Counted from the first letter of the stretch, positions 8,159-18,628 are shown. The stretch: 64,000 nt of DNA from Shewanella waksmanii ATCC BAA-643 (GCF_000518805.1 NZ_KI912497.1:136396-200395), one strand, 5' to 3'. Numbers and translations: made by a program. Notes: generated by a model from the letters alone, not told the origin.

Positions 8159-10114
8159 ATGTTACAAAAACTAAAACTCAATATGCAGCTGTATGTTTCT
8201 TTTGGCCTAATTCTAACATTACTTCTCATCTCATCGTTGATCGCCTACCAAGGCTTATCCAGCACTTATAGTGGATTTGTTGAATATCGTGGCCTAGCAC
8301 GAGATACCAATTTGGCGGGCCGTGTGCAAGCTAACATGTTAATGATGCGGCTATCTGTCTTAAGTTTTTTAAATACTCGCTCCAATACTGCAGTTGAACA
8401 ATTTACTGAACGTAAAGACAAGATGGAGACTTTTCTCGCTGAAGCGAAAGTAGAAATTCAAGCCCCGCAGCGAGCAGCGTTAATCAGTGAAGTAAATACC
8501 GAAGTCGGCGATTATATAGAGGGGTTCAAACAGGTTGTGTCGCTATTTGCTAAGCGCAACCAAATTGTATCAACAGAGTTAGATCCCTCAGGGTTAGCCA
8601 TGCGCGAAGCAACGACAGCTATCATCAATGGCGCCTACAATGACGGTGACCCTGATACGGCTTATTATGCCGCGCAAGTTCAAGAGCACTTGTTACTGGG
8701 CAGGCTTTATGTCACCAAGTACTTAGTGACCAATGCCGAATCTGATGCGCAGCGAGCAAAGGAAGAACTCGGCGAGAAGATATCAATAGCGCTAGCGGAT
8801 CTCGATAGCCATATTACCAATGCTAATCAACAATCATTGCTAACACAGGTTAAAAGTAACCTTACACAATACCTCGCCGCTTTCAACAATGTGCAAAGCA
8901 CTATTACTGAGCGTAATACTCTAATAACAAACAACTTAAATACCCGTGGGCCATCGGTTGCGGGCAAAATTGAACAGGTCAAACTTTCAGTAAAAGATGA
9001 CCAAGACTTGCTCGGCCCTCAAGTACAAACCCATGCCAACAGCGCCAAAACCTCTGTGGCAATCATCTCGCTCATATCCTTGCTTTTAGGCATCATCATC
9101 TCAGTCTTTATGGCTAAAATAATTCGCAAACCTATCGGCGGTGAGCCCGCAGAGATAGCAAAGATATCCAACCGGATTGCAGAAGGGGATTTGAGTACAG
9201 AGTTAACAATCAGCGAAGAAGACAGCGGTATCTATCGCTCTGTGGCTGAAATGTCTCAAAAACTGAGCCAACTAATCCGTTCAATCAAAGAAACCAGTAC
9301 CAACCTAATAGATTCGGCAAATAACAGCTCAGAAATCGCCTTACAAAATACCGCTTCTATTATGGAACAAAAAGAGATGACCGATATGGTGGTCGTTGCT
9401 ATCGAGGAGATGTCGATAAGTATTCAAGAAGTGGTGCGTTACGCCGCCGATTCTGCCGAAAAATCTGAAATCGGCCTTGAAGAAGCAAACAAAGGTCGCA
9501 GTGCGGTAGAGTCTACCGTCGAATCAGTCAACGAGTTGGCCGATGAGTTAAGTAACTCAATGTTAGTCATCAAAGAGCTAGAGCAACACAGTGAAAAGAT
9601 AGGTTCAGTCATTGAAGTTATTCAAGGGATCTCAGAGCAAACCAACCTGCTGGCATTAAATGCCGCCATTGAAGCCGCCAGAGCTGGTGAGCAAGGACGC
9701 GGATTTGCGGTAGTTGCAGAGGAAGTAAGAACACTGGCGCAGCGAACACAAGATTCCACCACTGAGATTCAGTCTATCATCAACAATCTACAACAAGGCA
9801 CAGCCAAAACGGTCTCTGTGATGGAAAGAAGCACCCTCAAAGCCAATGCCACCGTTGAGCAATCAACTGAAACGGACTCGGTGCTTGCCAACATTCATGG
9901 CGTCATCAATGAGATATCATCAATGAACATGCAGGTCGCTTCAGCACTGGAAGAGCAAGCGAGTGTGGCATCTGAAATTACCGCCAATATGTCATCGATT
10001 CAGGAGAGATTAGAAACCACCACCGCAGCCACTCAGCAAGCTCAAGAAGCCAGCGCGCAAGTCAATGATATGGCTGAGCAGCTCAATACCATGGCCGCAA
10101 GCTTCAAGGTTTAA
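8159..10114 (+). CDS. methyl-accepting chemotaxis protein
   Basis: A 651-residue chemoreceptor. A transmembrane helix at about 10-30 is followed by a helical periplasmic sensor to about residue 295, long enough for a helical bimodular (HBM) type. The second transmembrane helix lies at about 298-320. The HAMP domain begins with the PIGGEPAEI linker common in Shewanella and Vibrio receptors. The cytoplasmic coiled-coil hairpin tip contains [19 protein letters not shown] and [15 protein letters not shown], the CheA/CheW contact region. No C-terminal CheR-docking pentapeptide is seen. The ligand is unknown. The gene stands alone. Confidence 0.92.
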   Translation: MLQKLKLNMQLYVSFGLILTLLLISSLIAYQGLSSTYSGFVEYRGLARDTNLAGRVQANMLMMRLSVLSFLNTRSNTAVEQFTERKDKMETFLAEAKVEIQAPQRAALISEVNTEVGDYIEGFKQVVSLFAKRNQIVSTELDPSGLAMREATTAIINGAYNDGDPDTAYYAAQVQEHLLLGRLYVTKYLVTNAESDAQRAKEELGEKISIALADLDSHITNANQQSLLTQVKSNLTQYLAAFNNVQSTITERNTLITNNLNTRGPSVAGKIEQVKLSVKDDQDLLGPQVQTHANSAKTSVAIISLISLLLGIIISVFMAKIIRKPIGGEPAEIAKISNRIAEGDLSTELTISEEDSGIYRSVAEMSQKLSQLIRSIKETSTNLIDSANNSSEIALQNTASIMEQKEMTDMVVVAIEEMSISIQEVVRYAADSAEKSEIGLEEANKGRSAVESTVESVNELADELSNSMLVIKELEQHSEKIGSVIEVIQGISEQTNLLALNAAIEAARAGEQGRGFAVVAEEVRTLAQRTQDSTTEIQSIINNLQQGTAKTVSVMERSTLKANATVEQSTETDSVLANIHGVINEISSMNMQVASALEEQASVASEITANMSSIQERLETTTAATQQAQEASAQVNDMAEQLNTMAASFKV

Positions 10115-10168
10115 TCGCGAATTTCAAGGGGAATGGACTCCCCAAAATCTAACTTGCCATGCTCACTT

Positions 10169-10184
10169 TTTACAGGCCTATCAC
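10169..10184 (-). terminator. weak hairpin downstream of the 10198 gene
   Basis: AGGCC-TATCAC-GGCCT at 10169-10184 forms a 5-bp stem just past the stop of the minus-strand gene and is followed on that strand by GTAAAAAG. A second small stem (GGGGA/TCCCC, 10128-10143) lies nearer the chemoreceptor stop. Confidence 0.3.
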
Positions 10185-10197
10185 GGCCTCATGCCCT

Positions 10198-10800
10198 TTA
10201 GCGACCATTGATATAATCTTCCCGAGCTTGTTTGGTTTCAGAAATAAAGGTTTCAAGCTCTTCCAGTGATGGCTCTGTACCTTGTTGGTTAAAAGGCTCA
10301 AAAAAATTCGCAATATCACTCTGCATCAGTGAACCGGATTGCAAACACAGCGAATCATTCTTTAACCATACATCTGGAGCCCTAAACGACGCCCCTGTGT
10401 ACCAATAACAATGGTTATAGCCTGCTTGTTTTAGTTTATGCTCAACATAAAAATTCGCGATAAAAATGCCTAGAAAGAACAGCGGCAACATCAAAGCTGC
10501 CCCTTTGATAAAGTACTCTGTAGCAAGTTTAGGGCAGAAATTAATTAACCTTTGAATCGATGCCAGTAAGAAAAAACTGAAAGGGAAAAAAAGAAAAATC
10601 AACGGGATTCTTCCGCTGTTCTCCTTAATGTAAACAGCCTCGCCAATACTTTTAAATACACCTAGCTCATTTAGAAAAACGTAGACAATAGCAACGCAAA
10701 AAGATGCAGGTAACAAAGGTGCCAAAACACATACAGCCAGTTCTTTCAGTTTAAGCTCTGAGAGTTTTTTATCAGCATGCTTCCATTCAATCAGTTTCAT
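10198..10800 (-). CDS. DUF1240-like membrane protein, candidate immunity protein
   Basis: A 200-residue protein with about three hydrophobic helices (about 24-48, 68-85 and 98-118) and a soluble C-terminal part. Its AGYNHC...W...ND-SLCL pattern (a Gly-Tyr-x-x-Cys and a later Cys) resembles DUF1240-type proteins, small membrane proteins found beside accessory genes. It starts 5 bp after the stop of the 307-residue gene, so the two are co-transcribed and probably translationally coupled. The order, large protein then a small polytopic membrane protein, is what a pore-former with its immunity protein would show. That role is inference. The family match is tentative. Confidence 0.6.
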   Translation of the reverse strand: MKLIEWKHADKKLSELKLKELAVCVLAPLLPASFCVAIVYVFLNELGVFKSIGEAVYIKENSGRIPLIFLFFPFSFFLLASIQRLINFCPKLATEYFIKGAALMLPLFFLGIFIANFYVEHKLKQAGYNHCYWYTGASFRAPDVWLKNDSLCLQSGSLMQSDIANFFEPFNQQGTEPSLEELETFISETKQAREDYINGR

Positions 10801-10805
10801 GTAAA

Positions 10806-11729
10806 CTAATTCCCTAAATTCAGCCGTGGAATATTAAAGAAGCGGCTCAAAACTCCATAAGGGTCTTTTTGATACTCTTTACTGACTTCAATAAATTTAT
10901 TTCTTTCAATGACAAAGTCCCGCTTTAAGTCATTCTCAATTCTAACCAGCTCGGCCACAAGTAAATTTTGATAACTAGACATATCAGAGAAGAAGTAAGC
11001 AAATGCTCCACCAACTATAACAACCACTAACAACGGTGTAACGGCTGCTCCAGCAACAGCTCCACCAACATAAACACTTATGATACCCATAGTAGCTTTA
11101 CTTGTTACAATCGCTGCCCCAACCACCGCCATATCCACAGCAACCCCGGCAACAAAGTGATGCCAAGTAACATTATCGTTAAGCAGCTGCTCAGTAAAAT
11201 GAAACGCAACGGAAATCACAATGCTAACGACAAAACCGCCTTTCATGGCTTTATTGGCGCTGAGTTTGCCTACACCAATGGTAAACAGTTTGGGATTGCT
11301 GGCGAGATAACGTGTGCCGCTTAGGTGAGCCTTTAAGCCCGGATAACTGTTAATAATCACCGCAGGAGCATTGCCATATACTTTGACTTTAAATTTACCA
11401 AACACATTGCCTTGTCGCTGCATTTCTACGGCCAATAACGTCAGCGCCTTCACGTCATCTAACACTGGGAACCAGCTGCCCAGTGTTTTAAGGCCTTCTT
11501 TATGCCGATTCCAGCTAGCTGGAAGGCAGTCATTCCGCACTAGCAGCTCATCAATTGAGTCGACGGCCTCAGCGCGTGTCATCCCCTGCTTCATTTTCAC
11601 TGAGATGATGTAATCGACAAATTCCGCTGAGCTCATTTGAATTAGAGTGTGATTATTGCCTGACAATAGGCTTTTGATCTGATGCTGACGTTGCCGCTCG
11701 GCAATCGCCCGACGGGCATAGGCTGACAT
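10806..11729 (-). CDS. hypothetical protein with glycine-zipper-like membrane region, candidate pore-forming toxin
   Basis: A 307-residue protein of no recognised family. The N-terminal 160 residues are soluble, mixed and basic. Residues about 165-250 contain two or three long hydrophobic stretches rich in Gly, Ala and Val (GGFVVSIVISVAF; VGGAVAGAAVTPLLVVVIVGG) with zipper-like spacing. The tail is charged and helical. There is no signal peptide. AAAGGATTTTATT precedes the ATG. A soluble half plus a hydrophobic hairpin recalls pore-forming bacteriocins and type VI effectors, and the downstream small membrane protein would be the immunity partner. No PAAR, VgrG or marker domain is present, so delivery is unexplained. 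Confidence 0.6.
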   Translation of the reverse strand: MSAYARRAIAERQRQHQIKSLLSGNNHTLIQMSSAEFVDYIISVKMKQGMTRAEAVDSIDELLVRNDCLPASWNRHKEGLKTLGSWFPVLDDVKALTLLAVEMQRQGNVFGKFKVKVYGNAPAVIINSYPGLKAHLSGTRYLASNPKLFTIGVGKLSANKAMKGGFVVSIVISVAFHFTEQLLNDNVTWHHFVAGVAVDMAVVGAAIVTSKATMGIISVYVGGAVAGAAVTPLLVVVIVGGAFAYFFSDMSSYQNLLVAELVRIENDLKRDFVIERNKFIEVSKEYQKDPYGVLSRFFNIPRLNLGN

Positions 11730-12050
11730 AATAAAATCCTTTTATATATTCATTCCGTTGAAGTAAGCAGTTTATTTTACCGATCCAAACGCATTTGTAT
11801 ATTATCTATAAGAGTAGTTTTCAACCATTAATAACTCTCTTGGTTGATTGGCAGGTATCAACTTATGTTGAATAACCTTAATTGCTATATTGCTTTAGCT
11901 GAGCAGTATTTAACCAATATGATTACTAAGACTTTTATCAAACTGCTAGCTTGAAAAAATTGCCCAACTAGCAGTGAATGGATGCGACTGATAGATGATT
12001 CTCAAGACTAAATTCCGCAAAAATCAGCAGGCACAAACTGCGCTTACACC
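11730..12050. other. AT-rich intergenic stretch
   Basis: No gene is seen. A perfect 8-bp inverted repeat ACTGCTAG/CTAGCAGT at 11942-11949 and 11968-11975 and a TCAACC/GGTTGA pair near 11820-11855 are present. The heptamer repeat follows directly. Confidence 0.4.
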
Positions 12051-12092
12051 GCAAGCCGCAAGCCGCAAGCCGCAAGCCGCAAGCCGCAAGCC
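12051..12092. repeat. six perfect copies of the heptamer GCAAGCC
   Basis: Positions 12051-12092 are exactly six tandem copies of GCAAGCC. The array lies outside any recognised gene, about 120 bp beyond the 3' end of the metallopeptidase gene. A 7-bp unit is a typical slippage-prone microsatellite. Confidence 0.9.
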
Positions 12093-12214
12093 AAAATACA
12101 AAAACGAAAGGAAACCTACACACTTAATTGTTTGGAGTGTGGGTGTGGGCAACAGCTAACGTAAGAACAGAAAAGAAAGTTAACTCCACCCCCATTTTTA
12201 TCAGCAAAAGCTGA

Positions 12215-12904
12215 TTAACGACGCAGCACCGCTATCCAGCGCCCAAGGTTGAGCAAGCTTGCAAGCGAACCCGCTACGTAGGTTAGCGCAGCTGCTTTGA
12301 GGATCTTTTCTGCGTGTTTAAGGTCGCCGTCGTGCAGGTAATGACCCTCTTTAAGCATAGGCAACGCCTTGCGATAGCTTGCATCGAACTCTACTGGCAA
12401 TGTCACCAGGTGCACTAGGGTGCTAAGCCCCATCGACAGCACACCGATCAAAATGATCAACGCGCCAGCCTGTGGTATGCGTGTCAGCATTAGCACTACT
12501 GGCGCCGCAACCATCATAATTCCAGCAATACGCTCACCTGCCATTGCTGCTCTAGCAAGCTTCTGCCGCGCGATAAATAAAGACTCACCGCGAGAATCCT
12601 GTAACGCATGCCCAACTTCATGGGCGGCTACCGTCACTGCCGTTAGCGAGTAACCTGAAAAGTTATCCGGCGAGAGGCGAACAGCCTTAGCGGCTGGGTC
12701 ATAATGATCACCACCGTTAGTCTCTTCAACCTTAACGTCTTTCAGCTCACAACGATCCAGAAGGTGACGCGCAAGCTCACCACCGTTACCTTGACCACGA
12801 TAACGATCCGTAGGCTGCTGATACTTGCTCATAACGTGGTTAACCCACCAACTAGGCAGGAATACACAGCAAGCAATAACGAGAATTAGAATTATCCAAA
12901 GCAT
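12215..12904 (-). CDS. YugP-type membrane zinc metallopeptidase
   Basis: A 229-residue inner-membrane protein of the YugP-like neutral zinc metallopeptidase family. An N-terminal hydrophobic anchor (3-21) is followed by a soluble segment with the zinc motif HEVGH (His95, Glu96, His99). Two hydrophobic stretches (about 125-165) and a C-terminal one (about 205-225) follow. Length agrees with the family. Physiological substrates are not well established. The gene is monocistronic and flanked by accessory sequence on both sides, but it is itself a common chromosomal gene. Confidence 0.87.
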   Translation of the reverse strand: MLWIILILVIACCVFLPSWWVNHVMSKYQQPTDRYRGQGNGGELARHLLDRCELKDVKVEETNGGDHYDPAAKAVRLSPDNFSGYSLTAVTVAAHEVGHALQDSRGESLFIARQKLARAAMAGERIAGIMMVAAPVVLMLTRIPQAGALIILIGVLSMGLSTLVHLVTLPVEFDASYRKALPMLKEGHYLHDGDLKHAEKILKAAALTYVAGSLASLLNLGRWIAVLRR

Positions 12905-13116
12905 GAAACCAGTATGCCATAAACGGGGAGTTAGCTCGCATACAATAATTATAAGGCCTGCGAATCTAGCGTTTTAGAGGACCCCAATTACTTCTTCAGC
13001 AGCTGTCTTAAAATTGTTTCTAGTTATAAAAACATCAAAAAACATAGAGTAACAAACATAGCCAGCCATTATTAATCACCTGCCCACTAATAACCAGATA
13101 AGGCAGGGAAAGGGCT
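12905..13116. other. intergenic region before the CTGACCCC repeats
   Basis: Upstream region of the metallopeptidase gene, AT-rich, ending in AGGCAGGGAAAGGG. No gene or RNA was recognised. Confidence 0.3.
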
Positions 13117-13164
13117 CTGACCCCTTTATTCCCTGACCCCTTTATTCCCTGACCCCTTTATTCC
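13117..13164. repeat. three tandem copies of a 16-bp CTGACCCCTTTATTCC unit
   Basis: Three exact 16-bp units run from 13117 to 13164. Degenerate relatives (CTCTGACCCCTTTATCC and TATCC runs) recur at about 13430-13485, on the other side of the transposase relic. GGGGTCAGAG-type sequences of this look are common dispersed intergenic repeats in gammaproteobacteria and often mark mobile-element remnants. That link is from general knowledge. Confidence 0.8.
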
Positions 13165-13313
13165 CTATTAATCTCACGTCCTAACCCTGTGATAGAAAGT
13201 GCAGCCCCATTCATCGAGCTTTGTATTGCGGCAAATAGGCTCTGTCGACGAGTTTTGTGCATTGATGGGGTGACAAGGGAAAGGCATTTTGATAAAACTT
13301 GGTTCGCATTCAT
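13158..13313 (-). pseudogene. N-terminal relic of an IS4/IS10-type transposase
   Basis: The minus strand encodes about 51 residues beginning MNANQVLSKCLS, with HKTRRQSLFAAIQS and LSITGLGREI, then stops inside the CTGACCCC repeat. This resembles the first 50 residues of IS4-family transposases such as that of IS10, which also read Leu-x-x-x-Cys, a His-x-x-Arg-x-x-Ser-Leu segment and Leu-Thr-x-Leu-Gly-Arg. The catalytic DDE domain is missing. It is a decayed fragment broken off at the repeat. Confidence 0.6.
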
Positions 13314-13371
13314 GGCATTGACTCGTGATGATTTTTGTTTGGCGATAAATTTGATCACCCAATGCCATGAA
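13309..13371. repeat. long imperfect palindrome at the 5' edge of the transposase relic
   Basis: TTCATGGCATTG at 13309-13320 and CAATGCCATGAA at 13360-13371 are perfect 12-bp reverse complements. An inner GTGAT...ATCAC pair extends the structure. The loop is 39 nt. It overlaps the presumed start of the relic, so it may be an insertion-sequence end or a folded repeat. Confidence 0.6.
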
Positions 13372-13494
13372 TGTTCCTCAAATATTTTATCTCATTATTT
13401 TAACTTATCTTTTTGTGGGGATTCGTCAGGCTCTGACCCCTTTATCCTATCCTATCCTGATCCCTTTACCCTATCCTATCCTGTTCGCTATACA

Positions 13495-13526
13495 CCTCCA
13501 CCTGCGATATTCGCTATAGGTGGAGG
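13495..13526 (-). terminator. hairpin downstream of the 13543 gene
   Basis: CCTCCACCT at 13495-13503 pairs with AGGTGGAGG at 13518-13526 around a 14-nt loop, 17 bp beyond the stop of the minus-strand gene. There is no long T-tract. The direct repeat TTCGCTATA occurs on both sides of the left arm. Confidence 0.5.
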
Positions 13527-13542
13527 GACTTACATTTAATCG

Positions 13543-15033
13543 TTAAATTTCATCTGTTGGTTCAGGCGTCCATGGAGGGTAAATAATAATATCACCTTCC
13601 CCCTTATTACTCCCCGTTGATGATGTTACTGTACACAGTACTTTCACCTCAATAGCAGAATTGTTAACCCTCCCCATAGCATTCATATAGATCTCGCCAG
13701 ATGTTTCAGTGCTATAGTTAAAAATGACTTTTTCCATTTTATTCATTAGATTATAAATAGAAAAAAGTCTTCTTGAAGAATTGTTATTGCCACCCGTTGC
13801 CACTACCCATAAATCATCAGCAAAGCTAAATGCGTCAATTTTGAATAATAAATTAACGCCTTCGCCATAATTAAACGGATTTTTTTCAAACCAAGTTCGA
13901 TTCTTAAATGGCATATCAAATCTTATATGTCTTTCAGGTACCGTACATCTACCAGGCTTTTTGATAGGCTCTCTATTGCAAGAATCCTGAATATTATGCC
14001 GATTAGGATCTTTTAAATAAACTGAGGCATAATTACTTCCTCGGTTAACTAGAGCATTATCAATGCTCCCACCAACAGTGCCTATAATCGCTGCGGCAGA
14101 GCTACTTCCAGCAACTTTTGCTGCTGCACCAACCATAAACGAGTATTGCTCCTTATTGTTACTATATCTATTAGCCACTAAAAAAGCTGTTGATGCTAAA
14201 GCTGCTTTATTTCCATATTTTTGTTCAGCGCCCCCTTGGAAAAATATATCAATACCTTTTTGAAGGGCAGGGTCATCAGAGTAATAACTTCCCTTTTGTC
14301 CTTCTAGAATTGAAAGTGAAGCATTAACTGGTTTAACCCTGTTGATGTTTGCAGGGGGTAAGCTGTTAACAGGGCAATTTCCTACGTTACTTCCTTGTGT
14401 ACCATAAAAAAGGGCGCTGTTAACGCCCGATGATACCCCTTCAATATTAAGTAATGCCGGAATTGAAGCACTAGTCCTTGGCTCAGAAATGGAGGAGGGA
14501 ACTTCATCTTTATTTGGAACATACCTCATAGGATCGTCTGTTGTAACTCCTACGGTTAAAGCAAATGAACCTTGACTTGTCAGCTCATATCCAAAAATGA
14601 TTTCTCTATCTTGTGTTGAAACTTCGGTACTAAATCGCGGGTATAAGATTTGATCTTGTCTTGTCGCATTAAATGAGTCTGACAAGTTAAATATTTCACG
14701 ACTTACCGTCTGCATTGGCAACGATAGCTGCTCTTCATAAGGCCCTTTTTCAACTGTAATTTTATCATTATTAGTTACAGCGGTACGAACAACCAACAAC
14801 CCTACGTCATCTGAATGACCAGTCAACTTGAAACACTTTGTGAATTTTTCCCCTTTTGGGATTTCATACTTTTTAAATTTGGGTATATCAAACTCTGCCT
14901 CAAGTTCAATGATATTATCAACAGAGCACTCTGAGTATAATATTGGGTTACCAGGTATTGATGGTGGGGGGGGGCTGGCACATACATAAAAACTAATTAA
15001 CAGCGACCATATTCCAATTATTATTTTTTTCAT
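13543..15033 (-). CDS. orphan exported protein of unknown function
   Basis: A 496-residue protein with a clear Sec signal peptide (MKKIIIGIWSLLISFYVCAS, cleavage near 19-20) and a proline-rich start. AAAAGGATATTTT precedes the ATG. The body is beta-rich and polar with several Cys residues (C34, C66 and later pairs), no membrane helix and one Gly/Ala-rich stretch near residues 300-325 (AAAKVAGSSSAAAIIGTVGG). I do not recognise a family. It is AT-rich compared with neighbours and lies between a transposase relic and an IS3-family element, so it is probably acquired DNA. The protein should be periplasmic or secreted. Confidence 0.7.
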   Translation of the reverse strand: MKKIIIGIWSLLISFYVCASPPPPSIPGNPILYSECSVDNIIELEAEFDIPKFKKYEIPKGEKFTKCFKLTGHSDDVGLLVVRTAVTNNDKITVEKGPYEEQLSLPMQTVSREIFNLSDSFNATRQDQILYPRFSTEVSTQDREIIFGYELTSQGSFALTVGVTTDDPMRYVPNKDEVPSSISEPRTSASIPALLNIEGVSSGVNSALFYGTQGSNVGNCPVNSLPPANINRVKPVNASLSILEGQKGSYYSDDPALQKGIDIFFQGGAEQKYGNKAALASTAFLVANRYSNNKEQYSFMVGAAAKVAGSSSAAAIIGTVGGSIDNALVNRGSNYASVYLKDPNRHNIQDSCNREPIKKPGRCTVPERHIRFDMPFKNRTWFEKNPFNYGEGVNLLFKIDAFSFADDLWVVATGGNNNSSRRLFSIYNLMNKMEKVIFNYSTETSGEIYMNAMGRVNNSAIEVKVLCTVTSSTGSNKGEGDIIIYPPWTPEPTDEI

Positions 15034-15216
15034 AAAATATCCTTTTATTATTTAACGACGTTGAATAATTCCCTCTAGATACCTAACAACTAACATAATA
15101 AGAAAATAACTACAATATAAAAGTGGCTATTTATCGCTCTACTTTAGCAATTCACGAATTCAACTCCGAAGTGCACCACTCGCTAATTTAGGCTGCCTTG
15201 GTAAGCCCCTAATTTC

Positions 15217-16032
15217 TTAGACACTTAACTGTTTCTCAAAGTACTGTTTTTCGAACTGCACAGGAGACAGACCATTATTACTACCATGACGACGCACTGG
15301 ATTATAGAAATATTCGATATAGTTAAATATTTCTGAGCGAGCCTCATCTCTATTTTTATAGATTTTTCTCTTAACTCTATCTTTCTTCAGTAACGAGAAA
15401 AAGCTTTCCGCGACAGCATTATCATGACAGTTTCCTCGTCGACTCATACTGGCTTCTAAATTGTGCTCTTTTAAGAAGCCACGCCAATCAGAACAGGTAT
15501 ATTGCACTCCTTGGTCGGAATGTATCAAAACCTTATCTTTCGGTGAACGTCGCCAAATAGCCATTAATAGTGCATCAATTACTAAGTCTGCTTTTGGCGT
15601 GTTTTTCATCGTCCAACCCACGACCTAGCGAGAGAATAGGTCAATAACTACAGTCAGATATAGCCACCCTTCATGCGTACGGATATAGGTAAAGTCGGTC
15701 ACCCAAACCTTGTTGGGTTCTGCGACATCAAAGCTACGATTTAACGTATTTGGTACAGTGTGACTAACATTCCCACCTCCAAAGCTTGGATTGCGTTTGT
15801 AACCACGTATGGCCTTTATTTGGGCTTCCTTCATTATCCGATAAACACGATTCTTCCCGATACTTTCACCATCATCTTTCAAGTCTAAAGTCAGGTTTCG
15901 ATAACCGTAGACACAACCGCTCTCCAGCCAGAATTGCTTAATCTTGCCCAGAAGACGCTTATCTTCAATGGTACGATTACTACAAGGCTGTTTTAGCCAA
16001 GCATAAAAACCACTACGGTGAACATTGAGCAC
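15217..16032 (-). pseudogene. IS3-family transposase orfB interrupted by an amber codon
   Basis: The rve-type integrase domain (DDE) of an IS3-family transposase. The HRSGFYAWLKQ start region, WVTDFTYIRTHEGWLYL (first Asp), HSDQGVQYT (second Asp) and NCHDNAVAESFFSLLK (Glu) are all present. The reading frame is broken once, by TAG at 15627-15625 after DLFSR, where relatives have Gln (CAG to TAG is one change). The frame continues at once with VVGWTMKNTP. The natural product is made by -1 frameshifting from orfA: an AAAGAAAAG run near the end of orfA leads into an orfB frame beginning EKYTFIKSRLDQYP. This copy should not make a complete transposase. Confidence 0.88.
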
Positions 16033-16073
16033 TCGGCACAGTACTGCTATTGGATATTGGTCGAGTCGAGACT

Positions 16074-16373
16074 TTATGAACGTGTACTTTTCTTTGACTC
16101 GCTTGCAAAGTACACGGCGGCCTCCTTTAGTATATTTCGCTCTTCCGTGACTCGCCGAAGCTCTGCTTTTAGTTTACGAATTTCGTCTTGCTGATTATCG
16201 ATGGTGATGTGTTGCTTCTCTGGTTTATCGAACTTGTTAATCCAGTTGTGCAAGCTTTTGGTTGTGATGCCTAACCTTTCTGCCACATCAGCGATTTTAT
16301 AGCCACGTTCTAGCACTTGCTTAACGGCTTCTTCTTTAAATTCTGGGGTATATCGTTGTCCACTCATAAACAT
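16074..16373 (-). CDS. IS3-family transposase orfA
   Basis: A 99-residue DNA-binding protein of the IS3 family. A helix-turn-helix (YTPEFKEEAVKQVLERGYKIADVAERLGI...LHNWI, residues 7-48) is followed by a leucine-zipper-like coiled coil (residues 60-90) that mediates multimerisation. GGAGATATGTTT precedes the start, and MSGQRYT may be the real N-terminus two codons in. It ends with the A-rich slip site used to fuse it to orfB. The gene itself is intact. Confidence 0.9.
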   Translation of the reverse strand: MFMSGQRYTPEFKEEAVKQVLERGYKIADVAERLGITTKSLHNWINKFDKPEKQHITIDNQQDEIRKLKAELRRVTEERNILKEAAVYFASESKKSTRS

Positions 16374-16468
16374 ATCTCCTATGCAAAAAGCTTAGGTGAA
16401 ATTTGTCCATAAGACTCGGGGCAGTCCATATAACTCTATGAAGTGTCTACTATTCTAGGGGCTTACCA

Positions 16469-16730
16469 CTAAGTTTTATCAACATGTCTCTCATTTCCCT
16501 TCCCACTGATACATAAGAACAAATCGTTTTAGTCAATTTTCAGCGATTGGAAACTCCATGTGCTGCGGTTCTTTATCCATTGTGGACAATAGCTAAGGCC
16601 GACAATCAGCCGATGAAATAACATAAGGTTAATCGTGTATACAGGTTAAGTTCTTACCGACCAATCTGGAGTTCAACCCCGACTTATTTGAATTCCTCCG
16701 CATCCATTCTTAGTTAACCATTTAACTTAA
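16469..16730. other. gene-free region between the IS3 element and groEL
   Basis: No ORF with a ribosome site and no known RNA is seen. It may be the right flank of the accessory region. Confidence 0.3.
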
Positions 16731-16766
16731 AAACAAAAAAACCTGATATCGCTAGATATCAGGGTT
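16731..16766 (-). terminator. terminator of the groESL operon
   Basis: On the minus strand, CCTGATATC-TAGC-GATATCAGG is a 9-bp perfect stem followed by a run of seven T. It lies about 155 bp past the groEL stop, with the palindromic repeat in between. Confidence 0.88.
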
Positions 16767-16825
16767 TTTACTATTTAACAGGTTCTAAGCTTTTGAGCTA
16801 AGACCAGCATCTGTACATAGCGCAG

Positions 16826-16912
16826 GAAAAATTCCTTTAGAGCAAGGCGCTGTGAGCGACGTGTAGTACGCCTACACGAGCGAGCAGCAACACCGCTATA
16901 AAGAATTTTAAC
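16826..16912. repeat. large imperfect palindromic intergenic repeat behind groEL
   Basis: The core CGTGTAG-TACGC-CTACACG (about 16859-16877) is perfectly paired. The outer arms (GAAAAATTCCTTTAGAGC... and ...GCTATAAAGAATTTT) pair imperfectly over about 85 nt. Elements of this look are scattered between genes in Shewanella genomes (from memory). It lies in the groESL transcript, before the terminator. Confidence 0.6.
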
Positions 16913-16921
16913 CAGCTAAGA

Positions 16922-18583
<1,662 letters not shown>

Positions 18584-18628
18584 TTATCCTTTAAAAATTA
18601 AAATGAGAAAATGAATTGCAGTGGATAA

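Larger units (their letters stand above)
15199..16468 (-). mobile_element. IS3-family insertion sequence, about 1.27 kb
   Basis: The terminal inverted repeats begin TGGTAAGCCCCTA (15199-15211) and, on the other strand, the same 13 bases (16456-16468). Similarity continues inward to AGACACTT. Between them, on the minus strand, lie orfA and orfB of an IS3-family transposase. The length is normal for IS3 elements. The bases outside the repeats (CCT and CTA) do not match, so no target-site duplication is visible. Confidence 0.9.

Noticed and set aside
12051-12092. Heptamer array considered as a CRISPR
   Set aside because: Repeats are contiguous without spacers and only 7 bp long.
13189-13539. 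116-codon plus-strand frame across the transposase relic
   Set aside because: Runs through repeats and the antisense of the relic; the minus-strand frame is the one that resembles a transposase.
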